Assembly (NCBI RefSeq): GCF_028453695.1
Contig: NC_135776.1
Span: 14,702,663-14,766,662, forward strand
Length of the DNA stretch: 64,000 nucleotides
Source of the DNA: Augochlora pura
Lineage: Eukaryota; Arthropoda; Insecta; Hymenoptera; Halictidae
Reading direction: 5' to 3'
Every line of letters starts with the position of its first letter. Position 1 is the stretch's first letter. Below the pieces are notes generated by a model. It had not been told where the DNA came from. It ran no database searches and worked only from the letters and a program-made list of their open reading frames with translations. Shown one piece after another: positions 25,015-37,440 of this stretch. The translations under genes were made by a program, and so were the position numbers.

Positions 25015-25850
25015 CCCCTTACCGTACCTTGACGTGGCCGACTCGTGATGGCAATTGGAAGTAATCAATTATTGGGTATGGTTGTTATTCTGTTCTTTAA
25101 AGTTGGAATAATATTCTAATCCCTTGTCATTCATATTTAACCCTTTGCACTCCGTTGTCTCCTCTCAGGGGACATCGTGATTGTGGTATATCACTAGACA
25201 TTAAAGTTTACTAGCTGGTATGGAGTATTAATTTATTACAGTGCAACTTTTTGAGAAATGTACGTTTCTCTGATGAAAACGAATCAGAATATGGTACAAT
25301 TACTGAGATATATAATTATATGTAAGATATACATATAATGATGAGTTAAGAATTGATTTTCCAGAACGGAGAATACTGTTAATATCTATGAAAATAATTT
25401 TAGAACTTGGTGCAACAATTTCAATGGCGCCGCAGGGTCGCCACTCGAGTGCGAAGGGATAAAACAAGATGGAAGACATCGAATCACTTATTATTTTAAA
25501 ATATGCAATAATCAGCCTGAAACGCGTATTACGGAATGCTTTAAAATTGACCATACTGTACAAAATTATAAAAACAAAATGTTGATTTACAAATATTCCT
25601 CAATGTCTACAAATTGATAGAAATCGAATATTATTGTAACATCTTACTTTATTCCAAACGTATACTGTATAATAGAAAGGTTCATAAGTGCTGGTAGGTA
25701 ACATCCACGATGGCGCGGAGTGCAAAGGGTTAAGCATTTAAGTATATTCAGGCATGGAATAAACATCAATGTTCTGCCTCTTTTAAGATATTGTATCAAT
25801 TGAAAAATTCCTAATCGCAGTAACTGTGAAGAGAATGGTACGTTAAGGGG
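25015..25850 (+). mobile_element. piggyBac-like MITE (CCCCTTGC family) split by a nested insertion
   Basis: The outer TTAA copies are at 25011-25014 and 25851-25854. The ends are CCCCTTACCGTACC and, reverse-complemented, CCCCTTAACGTACC. Removing the inner element plus one TTAA leaves about 243 bp, close to the 239-bp relative at 32604. Flanking halves align to that relative on both sides of the insertion (the tgttattctgttcttt half and the gtaactgtgaagagaatgg half). Confidence 0.8.
25141..25729. mobile_element. Inner piggyBac-like MITE (CCCTTTGCACTCCG family)
   Basis: TTAA lies at 25137-25140 and 25730-25733. Terminal repeats match over at least 14 bases: CCCTTTGCACTCCG on the left, cggagtgcaaaggg on the right. 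It sits inside the element at 25015-25850. A further right-end-like string ctcgagtgcgaaggg at 25444-25458 suggests the 589 bp may be a composite of two copies. No ORF of note. Confidence 0.8.
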
Positions 25851-25854
25851 TTAA

Positions 25855-26279
25855 TCATAGACCACGTATTTTTCGGCTATGATAACAGAACTAATGCCAC
25901 GTCGTTGCAGAAGCTTGACTGCGCGGTTTCGTTGTTACGATATCGCGGTGTTGTTTAATTTTTGCGGAGGAAAATGCGATCGCGAATGCTCGAGGATAAC
26001 GAAGGAAACTTCGTGTAATTCGGTTGCGGCGTGCGAAACCAAGTGCGTGCACATTGCTGTAAAAAGGGGATCTGTTGCAGCTGTGTTGAATCAGAGTGGA
26101 GGAGATACTGTGCGCAATTAAACGGCAGATAGGACAATAGAGTCGGGGGAAATAAATTATTAAATGCAGGAACGTTTGAACTGTATTCTCGTGAATTGCG
26201 TTTCTTGATGGTATTTGGAAATGCGCGTTGTAATTGGTGCCAGGAATACTTCCTCTGTTGTTATTTTGGTGAAGCAACG
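25855..26279. other. No gene recognised
   Basis: Moderate GC with short ORFs on both strands. The 128-codon minus frame shows no domain. Confidence 0.5.
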
Positions 26280-26900
26280 GTGCTAGAGAAGTGGGAGATA
26301 AAATAAGAAATTAGAATACGTAGCAACAACGCGCGAGAAATAAAGTAGAAATGTAAAACGTGATAGGAGCAGATGAAAGATAAAATAAGGGATTAAATCG
26401 TGTAACAACGGTTTAGAAGAAGTGGAATAGAAAATTAAAATATAAAATAACAGCACACTAGTAAATATAATATAATAATTGAAACATAAAATAACTGCAC
26501 ACGGGGTATAAAATAAAAAGTGAAAACATAATAACAGCAAACGAAAAATAAAATAGAAAATTAGAAGGCTATAACTACGTCACGCGAAAAATAAAATAAA
26601 AAATTGAAACATACAAGAGAAGTAACATGTTAACAAAATTACAGTATGTAATGTCAGCGCACGCGAGTCAAAATGGATAATTAAATCGTACAAGAACGGC
26701 AGACGAGAAACAAAGTAGAAAATTGCGTGTATAGTTACAGCGCGAGAGAAGCGAAGCAAAAATCATTGGGACAGTACGTGAGAATTAAAATAGAAAAATT
26801 AAAATACGCGATGAAAAAGATATGAGGAATGGAATGAAGCGAGGAAAGATATGTAAACTGGAACAGCGGCGCGAAAGAAGTAAAATGAAGAAAGGAAGGG
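26280..26900. repeat. Degenerate A-rich tandem repeat
   Basis: Repeated variants of aaataaaatagaaaattaaa, gcac/acg-containing linkers and gagaaataaagtagaaa occupy about 600 bp. The unit is irregular, around 50-60 bp. Confidence 0.6.
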
Positions 26901-29225
26901 AGCGGAATAAAAATGCGCGTACAAAGTTTCCGAGCAACTAGAGACTCTTCTTCACTTTATATTCCGAGAACAGTGTCTAAGAGATGTTTGATCGAGTATG
27001 CAGGAAATTTGAAACAGTCCCGTCGAAGTTGTTTTAGATACGTCTTCCGGAATTCCAGTTGGAAAATCAACTCGGTCGGCAAACATACATTGTAGACATT
27101 TTTAAATTAAGCTCGAACGTGAAACTCGGAACCACGGGGGGTTGATTTATAATGCAGGTTATGGAAACGATTGAATATTCTGCGACTTCTCGTGAAATTT
27201 AAACAACTCCGCGGAACCGGCAAAGATAGAGGAACAATTTTTTGGTGAACGAATGATCTGTCGTTGTATTTTTTCAAATTCGACTTATTTTATACTGTAC
27301 GCATATCTGTTTAACGTATACGCAATGTTCGCTGTTGCACATCATCGCTAACTTCGTCTGTGCAGGCAACCATTTATATTGTTGCAAATCGGTCATGAAC
27401 TCTGGGGTATAATAATTATATTAAAATGTAGTTACTGCCTGCAGCGTGCAAATCTTAGTTGTCGCGTTCGAAAATTATTAATCAATAACGCGCGATCTGA
27501 TTTGCTTCAAATTTAGATGTCGCGGGTTGGAAGTTTTTAATTATCATCAGAGTTGCCGAGTACAACATCGATGTAACAAATTTTACAGTTAAAAATTCGC
27601 AAATATAATTAAATTCTTCCAATATAAAAGATTGCGTATTATTTTACGACGTAACTTTCGTCTCTGATGTTCAATATTTAACTTTTCGAAAACTTTGGAA
27701 ATTAACGTGAAGCTTATTGCTATGATTAACATTTGATGTCATTGCTATTATACTATAAGAATCTCATTTAAAATAGAAAATATTCTAAATACCGATTATT
27801 CGTTTATTTCAATTATTTATTTGGTGCACGTATTTCATGTACGTAATTGTTAAATAAGACAGCTTTTTGCTTAAATTCAATCTCTCAAATACAGTATTAA
27901 ACGCTCAAATTTACATCATATTATAAATTTAACCGCACGGATTCCTAATTTTTGGCGCCTTTTAATTTATTTTAACCGTATCTACCCTCTTCAACCCCTT
28001 ACACTATAATAAAAAATCAAACTCGTAACGAATCTTTCGTACATAATTAAACACGTAATAAACACAACTAAAACAAAATTAAGTATTAAATATGAATGAT
28101 ATTTATTTACAAAAAAGAATATTGTATCATAGAAATTATGAAGAGCGAAATAGTAATCTCTATAACTACGAAATAAATCATAATGCTACTAGTTACATAA
28201 CCTACAGATTTAAATAAACAACAACCAATTTATTTAGCGAGTAAATCTCTACTTTGAGAATGAGTTCGTCTAAGTTTATGGTAAGAGATCTGAGATCATT
28301 TTCGCATCAGAGAGAAAGAGGCGTCGTCCCATGAACATGAATATTTAACGCGCGGTATTATTTGGTATTAATTATACGCTAGACTAGCGAGGATCTAGGG
28401 ATGCGGAATTTCAGCGGTATCGGACGATCGCAATTTAACCCTTGAGTAGATCTGCATCAGCATTACCTCGAAGAGGAAAACGAGGAGGATGGGTCTGGGT
28501 CTGGGTCGCGGCCGTTCCGGAGCGTATTAGTCGCGAAGGGCGCGACTCTCACACATGTCCGCGGATCTCATAAACATGTACACACACACGACACTCGGAT
28601 CACGCATCTGTCACACAACTTCGGACCTCGCCGCCACTTTCGCCATTAGCTCCGGAGATCCATATCCCGACCGACGTTTTTACAAGCATGCAACATCGAT
28701 CGCGCGATCGACCTTACTGTACTCTACTTTGCAGACCTTCGCCAATTTTTCCTGCAAAAACCGAAACATCGAGCGCTGCCGACGCGTTTCCACAGGAATT
28801 TTTGTTGCGACCTTTTCCGTAGGTCACTTTATTACCGTGAACGTGGTATCGTTAGGGAAAACAGGGACTGTGAAACAATTGGCAAAGGGATGTTTGATTT
28901 AGCGTGGTGGAACAAGAGATAATAATCGCGATTAAGGTGGACTTTTGGAAAAAGAGAATCGAGATTTTTGTAGAAAAGGGTGGGAAATGTTTTGTCAGAA
29001 ATTGTTCGCGTTAGCTGTTACGAATTATGTATAGTCCTCTAGCGAGAATAAGGCACGTCTGTGGTTACGTTACTATCCCTCTTATTAGCTGCTCCGCTGC
29101 TGCTAATATTGGTCGACAGCTGCGAGAGTGGGGCGTATAGTAAGAGGGGGAATTTGGCGACGAAGGCGTCCGTTTGTCGCGCGAGTACTATATTGAACGG
29201 AATGTTTCTATTATTATCAATGTTT
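26901..29225. other. No gene recognised
   Basis: Alternating AT-rich and CpG-rich sequence. CpG-rich at 28260-28900, including a domain-less 115-codon ORF. Confidence 0.55.
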
Positions 29226-29229
29226 TTAA

Positions 29230-29380
29230 CCCCTTGCCGTACTTTAACGAGTCAGACACGTGATGGTGATTTCTAGTGATATCACCATGCAATAAATATA
29301 AATTGTCCTTTTCTCCTAAGAAATTATAACAATCGAAAAGGTTATTCTTAATAATATTTATATTACTATAATTGCTATTG
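29230..29380 (+). mobile_element. Truncated piggyBac-like MITE (CCCCTTGC family), left end
   Basis: TTAA at 29226-29229 then CCCCTTGCCGTACTTTAACG and agtcagacacgtg, matching the left end of the element at 32604. An internal block (ataaatataaattgtcc, tctcctaagaaattat) also matches. The right terminus is not found. Confidence 0.65.
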
Positions 29381-30635
29381 GAATTTATAAAAATTAATAC
29401 AATTTGTTATAATTATATTATTATAATATTATTATCGATCTCTTTGGCATCATTTACATTTCTTCTTCCATAACAAACTATTAAATAAACGTGTATCGTC
29501 TCGCTTCAAGGCACCGACGTTAACGGATTAACGACGCGTTTCGAAGCCATGAAACGTCGTCGGAGAGGCATAAAAAGAAGTCCCGCCTCGTGGCTGATAA
29601 AGTAGAGTGTTCCCATCAAGATCTGCTCGTGGAATGGTCCCGGAGCCGAGTCAAAGCGAAATGAATATAATTCGAATTGGAAATTAGAGGAACGTGTCTT
29701 GGTCGCGTCGAACGCGATTGAATTGGATCGCTTTGATCAGTGATCTTATTTTTTAACCGATCTACAGTTCCGTTCTTCCTTATCCAGATACTGTTTATAA
29801 TAAATCTGGAGTTTGCAGTTTCTGAAAACTGTCGACTGGAAGAATGACGAACGTCCTCAACGGCAGGCAAGCCTGCGTAAAATTAGCGAAAGATGACCGT
29901 TCCGTGCCTAGGCTGTCCTATACACGGCGGAACGCGTTCATTATTGATGGATTCGCAACGAGGCTCGACAGCGCCGATGAGTCTGGAGGTCGAGCCGGCC
30001 GGATCGAATTTTCTTACCGGCGTATACAAAGCTGTTCACGGGGTTAGGCGAACCGCAGCCGCGAGACCGGCCGCTCCTGATCGAACCGGATCCAATTGGC
30101 TTCGTTCAAACGCGTACCCCCTGCTTAACCAAGTTAACCGGCATTAAGACACGTTCGATTCAATTAGTTCGAACGGTTGATTGTTCCTGACCCCAACCAC
30201 TTTAGGTCCCTTTTACCTTGAATCCATTCCGGCGGATCCGACTTGCAAACGGTTAGGGTATGTTTCCGGCGTTCGATCGCCTGACGGGAGTCGCGAATAA
30301 TCTACCATAATCCTCTATTCGAATATCGAAGAATTGGGGGTAGTTTCGTGTTGCTATGGTATTATCATAGTATCAATATTGGCAATAATATTGTAGGGTT
30401 TTTTCCGGATATGAAAAGCAGAATGGTTGAGTGTCGTAAAATGGTGATGAATGGGGCACATGGCGACAGAGTGTTTGGGCGACTTCGAGTGGCCCGAGTC
30501 TATTGCTTAGGTTCTTCGGAGTCCTGCGTGGCCGAAAGATATAGTTTGAGTGAGCGAGAGGGAAATAAATGAAAGAAAGAGAGAGAATTAGTAAGAATGA
30601 GATAGCGCGTGAGGCAGTGCGAAAGAGTATGAATG

Positions 30636-30637
<2 letters not shown>
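29381..30637. other. No gene recognised
   Basis: CpG-rich at 29500-30310 with overlapping short ORFs. No domains. Confidence 0.55.

Positions 30638-30675
<38 letters not shown>
30638..30675. repeat. (AG)n microsatellite
   Basis: Perfect AG array of about 19 units. Confidence 0.95.
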
Positions 30676-30678
<3 letters not shown>

Positions 30679-30757
30679 GATAATTTGGAAAAGGACCGGT
30701 ATGGGCGGAAGAACGAGCGGAGAAGATCGAGGCATTCAAAGGAGAACCGTTGCGTGA

Positions 30758-30836
30758 AGAAGTCGTTGTTGTTGTACTTGTTGAAGTTGTCGTTGTTGTT
30801 GAGTCGTTGTCGTTGTCGAAGTCGTTATTATCGTTG
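30758..30836. repeat. GTT/GTC trinucleotide-rich repeat
   Basis: Interrupted gtcgttgttgttg repeats. The minus-strand Q/T-rich ORF at 30736-30933 arises from this array. Confidence 0.8.
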
Positions 30837-30958
30837 ATGTAAGACGTGGGAAGTTGTGGACTATTAATAATAAACTGTTATTCTTGTTATTGTTAATCGA
30901 AAGTGCCTTTAGTTGTTGTATTATCATTACCACGGAGTCTCGTGGGATTTGCCTTTAA

Positions 30959-31248
30959 CCCTTTCGGTACTAGTGCCGGATATATCCGGCGTCCGCGCGA
31001 CGATCGGTATAAATAACAGAATTTTATATAAACAAATCTTAATATTTTATATAAGTACCTCTGCATATATCTTAAGTTACAAGCAATACTTTGGTTAAAA
31101 AATGTCGTTTTATAAAGCACAGTTTTTATTTAACGCTTAGGAAATATCTTCTTATAAAGGAGGACTGGTCATGTGCGGTGGCAATTTTCGGCGCGGGGCT
31201 TCGTGCAGCGGGAGTGTCACGGCGGACAGAGTGCTCGTAACGAAAGGG
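30959..31248. mobile_element. TTAA-flanked element (CCCTTTCG family)
   Basis: TTAA lies at 30955-30958 and 31249-31252. The left end is CCCTTTCGGTAC and the right end, reverse-complemented, is CCCTTTCGTTACG. Just inside the left end is a perfect ccggatatatccgg palindrome. The inside of the right end (gtccgccg, reverse-complemented) matches the half-element at 56412. Confidence 0.65.
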
Positions 31249-31259
31249 TTAAAATAATC

Positions 31260-31590
31260 CCTACAATATCATAATGTCAGTATTGGCTATAATATCATAA
31301 TGCCAACATTGTCAATGTTATCATAACATAAATATTGCCCATGTTGTCATATTATCATAGCATCAGTATTGTCAATATTATCATAGCATCGATATTGTCA
31401 ATATTATTAATGATATCAGTATTATCAATATTATCATAACATAAATATTGCCCATTAATGTCATATTATCATAGCATCGATATTGTCAATATTATCAAAC
31501 ATGTGAATATCATCAGTGTTATCTATAGTATCAATAATATCATTAATATAAATAATATCAATAGTATAAACATTATCAATAACATGAATA
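31260..31590. repeat. ~26-bp tandem repeat (tatcatagcatcagtattgtc)
   Basis: Degenerate units of attatcatagcatcagtatt and gtcaat run for about 330 bp, merging into aatatcatta-type repeats. Confidence 0.8.
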
Positions 31591-31919
31591 TTACTGAAAC
31601 ACCAAAAATGCTGATTTTTGCCTGCGATATATGCCGCTTCGAACCCTAAAAGATCATGAACAATTCAATTATTCCAAAAACAAAACACATCAGTATTACG
31701 AAGCTAAAAATGCCCCTTCAAATATCTTACTCAGTTCGCTAATTAATGCAAGATTCAACAGAAAACAAGAACAAAGAGGAATTGTAATTTGCTAAGCCAA
31801 CGCAATGGGTCAAAATGACCCGGCAACCGCAGTGCAACGAGTACTATGCACAAAAAAGTAATACGACGGGTACGAAACGACCGTCTTATTTTCGTCGCGG
31901 AGCCTCGTTTCGAAGACGG

Positions 31920-32010
31920 AATAAATCGTTGTCGATCTTGACGGGATAAATCGTTGTTCCCGACCTTGGCGGGTTAAATCGTTGTGGATCTTGGCGGGTT
32001 AAATCGTAGG
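31920..32010. repeat. 25-28-bp tandem repeat
   Basis: Three full units and a partial of taaatcgttgt followed by gatcttggcggg. Confidence 0.8.
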
Positions 32011-32599
32011 AGACCGGTCATTTGCAGGAAGATCCCCCGGTTCGATTTATTTGTAGCGTTCGTTCCGCCGTATCTTTTCAGGTTTTGTGTGGCATCCGAC
32101 TGTAATTGAACCGTTGCGGCATGTCGATGCAATAAACGACGCGGCGCCGAAACGATCTATTGATCAATCGCGCGCCGCGTGTATTTACAGTTAACGTATC
32201 GGCGCACGAAAGTAGCCTTATTTCGCGGGGACTGGACGGCGAGGGGTTGCGACGGGGCTCGGCTAATGGCTATCTCGGTCGCACGGCAACGTAACGGAAC
32301 ATCAAAATGGAAATGGAGACCAGAAGCCGCAAATGAGCCTCTCGAATCCCGTAGATTGCATCGATGAACGATGCTCCGGCGCATGCACGCGCGAATAGGA
32401 TATTCTCTTATTGCAGTCGCGATGCCAACCCTGTTGCCGACGTGTCTATTACCTTGTGTAATAGAAAGCCGCCGCGCAATTGACGAAAATCGACGAAACA
32501 CGATACTGATTCGTATCGTCGTTATCTATGCGACATGTTTCGCATACGATTCTATATGCTCTTGTGATCATAAATAGTAACTTCGGAAAGGATTGTTAT
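32011..32599. other. CpG-rich block, no gene
   Basis: ORFs on both strands (32157-32501 minus, 32179-32367 plus) overlap and lack domains. Confidence 0.5.
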
Positions 32600-32603
32600 T
32601 TAA

Positions 32604-32842
32604 CCCCTTGCTGTATTTTAACGAGTCAGACTCGTGGCGGAGATTTTATATTAATATCCTGTGAAGTATGACTGTTATTCTTTTCTTTTAAATCGGATTA
32701 AGACTCTGTTCTCCTACAATCAATATTTAATCACTCTAGTAAATGTAAAAACGCAATGAATATAAATTTTCTTTTTCTCCCAAGAAATTATTATAACCAA
32801 TAAGGTACTTATCATTGTAACTATGAAGAAAATGGCAAGGGG
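32604..32842 (+). mobile_element. piggyBac-like MITE (CCCCTTGC family), reference copy
   Basis: TTAA lies at 32600-32603 and 32843-32846. The left end is CCCCTTGCTGTATTTTAACG and the right end, reverse-complemented, is CCCCTTGCCATTTTC. At 239 bp it has no ORF and no transposase remnant. It is the best-preserved copy of this family here, and the copies at 6121, 17270, 25015, 29230, 53919 and 59401 were compared with it. Confidence 0.8.
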
Positions 32843-32912
32843 TTAATATAATTCTGTCAGTAATTTTATATAGTTAGTTATCTTGATAAATCTTGCTGAC
32901 TTTTATAATTAA

Positions 32913-33151
32913 ATCTTTGTCGAGTGGTGACTCTGCGGTGCTATCAAACATAGTTGTTATATTGCATTCCAAAATAATTTGTACATCATTAATATTTCCT
33001 TTTTTTATTTAAGAGTGTGTTAAACCTGTAATTGTTTTATGTGTCGGTAGATTCAGTTGACAAAGTGTATAAATGCAACAGGTTTTGTCAAATAGGAATA
33101 TTAAAAACTATTTTGTATTTAGGTGTATAAAATGGCTTCGAGTGCGAAGGG
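32913..33151. mobile_element. Degenerate piggyBac-like MITE (CCCTTTGCACTCG family)
   Basis: TTAA lies at 32909-32912 and 33152-33155. The left end atctttgtcgagtggtgac matches, with losses, the reverse complement of the end at 36184-36203. The right end is ttcgagtgcgaaggg. About 239 bp. Confidence 0.6.
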
Positions 33152-33155
33152 TTAA

Positions 33156-33965
33156 TACTGTTAAATAGAATTTGAGTAATATGGTTATTATAATATCAAA
33201 AAATTGTTGATGCTAAAATAATACTTTTCCATTTTTCGATATAAGTGACACGGAGAGCTTGGTAGTGTATTATACGTAGTGTAATATACAATATTTTATC
33301 TACTTATCATTATTGCCGTAAACCATCTGATGCTCATACAACAGACTGCAATCTTGTACATTACATAAAATAGTTATAGTTATCAATCATTAAATTCTCA
33401 TGTTACAGTTTATTATAAAGTAACATATAATGCCAAGCGATATATAATTTATTTTCAATTCTACTTTGTTCATAATTTCAAGTTATAATATTCTCAACAT
33501 GATACATAATTTTTTTAAATATGTAATCTTAAAAGCAAATTTCATTTACACGTTTGCAGACGATTTAAAAATTATTATGGGTTAGGATAATCAGAATACT
33601 GGAATAACCAATTGAGCACTGAATTGCCGAAAGTATTTACCCCATCGATACTTTCACTACGAGGTGCATACAGGGTAATTCGATCAAAGTAAACGGTAAT
33701 TGAGTTGCGTAACGCAGCCGGATTGCAACTGACGCGTTGCAATTAGCCTGACCTTCAGACGCGACATTATCCAGGGCTTATTGTACGGATTATTATACCG
33801 TAGAATCATCGCCAGCCGAATTATCAGATTGTTGCATAATACCTGTCGCATTCACGGTGTTGAAAATTGTTATACGATGTATTGTTGATCTCCGCCATCA
33901 GCTGCGCTCTGCTTTGCCACTTCGTTTTCAGCATTGCATTAATCTCTGGCTGGTTGTAGCAATAA
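33156..33965. other. No gene recognised
   Basis: AT-rich to about 33600, mixed after that. Confidence 0.55.
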
Positions 33966-34250
33966 TACAATATTATAATTTAATTTAGTATAAAATCATA
34001 TTTAATATGGTATGATGCAATTCAATATTTAATATAATGTAATACAATATTATACTTAATATAATACAATACAATGAAATACAATATAATATTTAATATA
34101 ATTGAATACAATATAATATTTAATACTATAATAATGTAATGTAATATTTAATACTATAATAATGCAATGTAATATTTAATACTATAATAATGCAATGTAA
34201 TATTTAACACTATATAATACAATATAATATTTAATATAACAATGCAATAC
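33966..34250. repeat. AT-rich tandem repeat with a 28-bp core
   Basis: tgcaatgtaatatttaatac followed by tataataa repeats most cleanly at about 34110-34215, with flanking shorter aatacaatataatattt units. Confidence 0.75.
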
Positions 34251-36183
34251 AGTATTATATTCTACAAACCTGCACGTTACAGAATATTAAAAATCGTAAT
34301 CCACTGCACAATAATTAACAATCTGCTTGTTTCTCGTGAAAAACGAGACGCAGAGTCGATATTTGTTCTGGTTTCGGTGAACACATCTAGCATCACTTTG
34401 TTTGGCGCAGCCTGCATGCAGCGCAACCCCGCGGTGCACGTATATTAGCCGAAAACTGTAATAACCGAACATTCTACCACGCTGATACGATGCTCTGTTC
34501 AAACACGTACTGTTTGCACGCAATACGGAAAGTAAAATAAGTTAACAGTTGTTCAAACGACACGCTGTTGATATTATCGGGAGCCTCGTATGCGCATTTC
34601 TCGATCTACATGTGTGTAATAAGTACGGCAACCGAACGGTTTCGCATTTATTGAATATTCCATTCTGCAGTAACCAATAAAATCTTGTGCAATTGACATG
34701 TACCGCGGCACGTATTCGAATTGTTTGGAAAGTAGATTTCGCGGAGATGTAATTTATGCGTCTCGTTATCGGAAACTGGGAGTTACACGTGCCATTAGAG
34801 TCTAATAAGAAACAATCACTGGTTATTTGTATCTGGACGTAATAATGCGTACTATAATATGTAATAATGAATAATGTATAATATATAATAATGAATAATT
34901 TATAATATATGATAATAAATAATATTAATATATGATAACCTTGACACAATCGTGATAAATTTTACGCAAAATAATATAAGAACATTGCTGCGCTATTTCC
35001 GATTTATTAAAATTTTAAATATATTGTTACTCTTGACAATTAATTTAGATAATTTTTATTTAGCATAACGATCGGCGGTACAGTGATAATATATAGAACA
35101 GATAATTCCCTGAATTTCGTCATTTTCTTAGGCAACACGCGTTTAATTATGTAACAGAAAAATCGCAACAAACATTAATGTTAATTGGCAAAAAGTTAAC
35201 CGCATAAATGATCGAAACTTATTTAAATTTTGTACGTGGTTCGATCGAGTGAATCGTAGAAGATTCGGTAAAACTTCCGAGCAGCGTTCAAGCAAGCTCT
35301 CGCAACAAGTACCGGGGATGAAAGGGTTACGCGACGTGTTAACTTAAACACCCTCGTCCCATTGTCTGCGCTAAACAGTTTCCCCCATAATAACTGCGAG
35401 CAGAACCTTCGAATCGCGTCGGTTGAGATATAATGGCGGACGGTGTGTGAGTGCGTGCGTGCGCGCGTGTGCTGACACGGCGTTGCACGCGGGAACAATT
35501 TTCGATAATAAAGAGCTTTCTCGCGCGTAACATCGGACGGTTAATCAATTGGTTGACCGATTGACAGTCAACCCGGGAAGTCGGTTGAACCGCGCTACAG
35601 AGACACGCGATAATTCACTTTCAGGGGAATTAAACAGTAACACGTTTGCCGTGGAACACGCCACCGTGTCTTTATGCAAGCGAAATTGATACTAATCTCG
35701 TTAACGATCCGAACCACGAGCGCGACGTTTATTTCGGGGATTTTTCTTCATTTGCCGGCGATAGGACGCGCCGAAAAAAAAAAAGCGGGCAGATTCTCGC
35801 GAGGAAATTCATTTCCACCGGCAATCTGAAAACGCGCGCGCCGGACGTCGCGACGCCGGGAGAATCTGCCCGCATTTTTCAGCCAAGCGACGCTGAAACG
35901 TGAAATGTCCGAGAACAATGCTTGATTACTTTATAACATAAAATTTCATAATTCTTCATCGTCACTTTCCATCTATCTATTTTGTATATCATTTATTGAC
36001 AATAAATAATACAAGTCATTTCATTTGTAAATGTGAAATAATATAAGTCAGTTTTGTGCATACGAAATTGATTCTTGACTCTATCACTACTTAACAATTT
36101 TTTAAACCTAAACTTCGTTGCTATAAAACTGATCTTAGAACGATTTCAATATCCCATAGTCAAATATCCAATGGTCCCAAAGT
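34251..36183. other. No gene recognised
   Basis: AT-rich at about 34850-35220, with a CpG-rich stretch at about 35220-35900 holding short domain-less ORFs on both strands. Confidence 0.55.
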
Positions 36184-36203
36184 CACCACTCGAGTACAAA
36201 GGG
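36184..36203. mobile_element. Single terminus of a CCCTTTGCACTCG-family MITE
   Basis: caccactcgagtacaaaggg is followed by TTAA at 36204-36207. The partner end upstream is not recognisable. Confidence 0.5.
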
Positions 36204-36520
36204 TTAATCTCCCGATTTTCATTGTCGCCCATTGCGCACCCTTCCCTCGTTGTCTTCTCATACTCCGAACATACTTATCACCCCCGTCAATCGCTTCGCG
36301 CTTGCACCGACCCCTCCGCTCGGCCCCGAAACAATCCCCTCTCACGAAAGGGCCACCAGTTTCCGAAAATATATTCGGAAAAGGTCGCAAGGTCTCGGAG
36401 AGGGCATCAGACCGCCCCGAAATAGGCGCCTAAAATTAGGAAAAAAGATCGGCGCCGGCGATCTCGATAACAGCGGGGCCGTCACTCTTTATCGAGCAGT
36501 CTGAAAGCTCAAGGTCAACC

Positions 36521-36558
36521 GGGAGGGGGGGGGGGGAGGGGGGGGGGGGGGGGGGGGG
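36521..36558. repeat. Poly-G tract (38 nt, two A interruptions)
   Basis: G throughout except A at 36524 and 36537. It creates a polyproline ORF on the minus strand that should be ignored. Confidence 0.95.
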
Positions 36559-37104
36559 CTGGTGGATTCGGATTTGTTCCTCGACGGTGGCACGTTGTTG
36601 CGCAAGCATGCCGGAAGAAAAAGGCCTCTTTGCTTACGTGACCCGGAAGCGAGGCGGTCTCGAGGACGGAGGGGGTGATTCGGCATCGGCGGCGTGCCTC
36701 TCCTCGCGCGCACGCGATCGCTCGATCGATTGCCGGCTAACACGTTCCGAACGAGTCCCGCGTGTCTCGAGCTGCAGTTCTCGGCTGAATGGACCGAAAT
36801 TGGAGGAACAAACGGGTCCTTGTCGTCCATTCTACGCCCGCGATTAAACGGAAGCCGAGCCGATCGATCGTCACGCGTTGACGATGGCGGCTCGCGCTGA
36901 TACCGCGTGGTGCCTGCTGCTCTCTCTCTCTCCCTCTCTCTCTCTCTCTCTGTGCTACTGTGGGTGCTAACGTTGCTGCTACCGCTGCTCTCTGTATCCT
37001 CTATCGGATAGTTACTGGATTGGTTGAAGCTGGCAAGTCAACGGGCAGCTCTTATCTCGAGCCTGGTTGGATCTATCGATCGCCGGTCGACCGCGATGAT
37101 TTTC
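36559..37104. other. CpG-rich block with (CT)n
   Basis: CpG-dense, with an interrupted (CT)n at about 36917-36951. A short ATG frame (36884-36970) reads MAARADTAWCLLLSLS and then stops after the CT array. Confidence 0.5.
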
Positions 37105-37440
37105 CAGGATTAGTGATATAGTATAATGTGATATAGTGTAATACAATGTAGTATAATGTACTGCAGTACAATATAATATAGTGCAACATAATATGTGTAA
37201 TATAATATGGTGTAATATAATATAGTATAATATAACATAGTATAATATAATACAGCGCAAAATATGGTACAACTTAATACAGTATAATATAATATGGTAT
37301 AACATAATAAGGAATAATATAATGTAGTATAACATAATACAGTGCAATATAATATAGTATAATATAGTATACTGCAATATAATATGGTATAAAATAATAT
37401 AGTATAATGTACTATATAATTTAGAGTAATACAATGTTTC
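37105..37440. repeat. AT-rich tandem repeat (tataatatagtg/tataatatggt)
   Basis: Dense degenerate 14-18-bp units of agtataatataatatggtat type. Minus-strand tyrosine/leucine-rich ORFs of 139-155 codons are products of the repeat. Confidence 0.8.

Noticed and set aside
28291..28302. tgagatcatttt, identical to the start of the bantam-family microRNA
   Set aside because: No complementary arm within about 100 bp on either side, so no precursor hairpin. A 12-nt match in 64 kb of this composition can be chance.
29061..29276. Signal-peptide-like frame (VTLLSLLLAAPLLLILV)
   Set aside because: Begins at GTG with no upstream in-frame ATG, and its end runs into a TTAA element.
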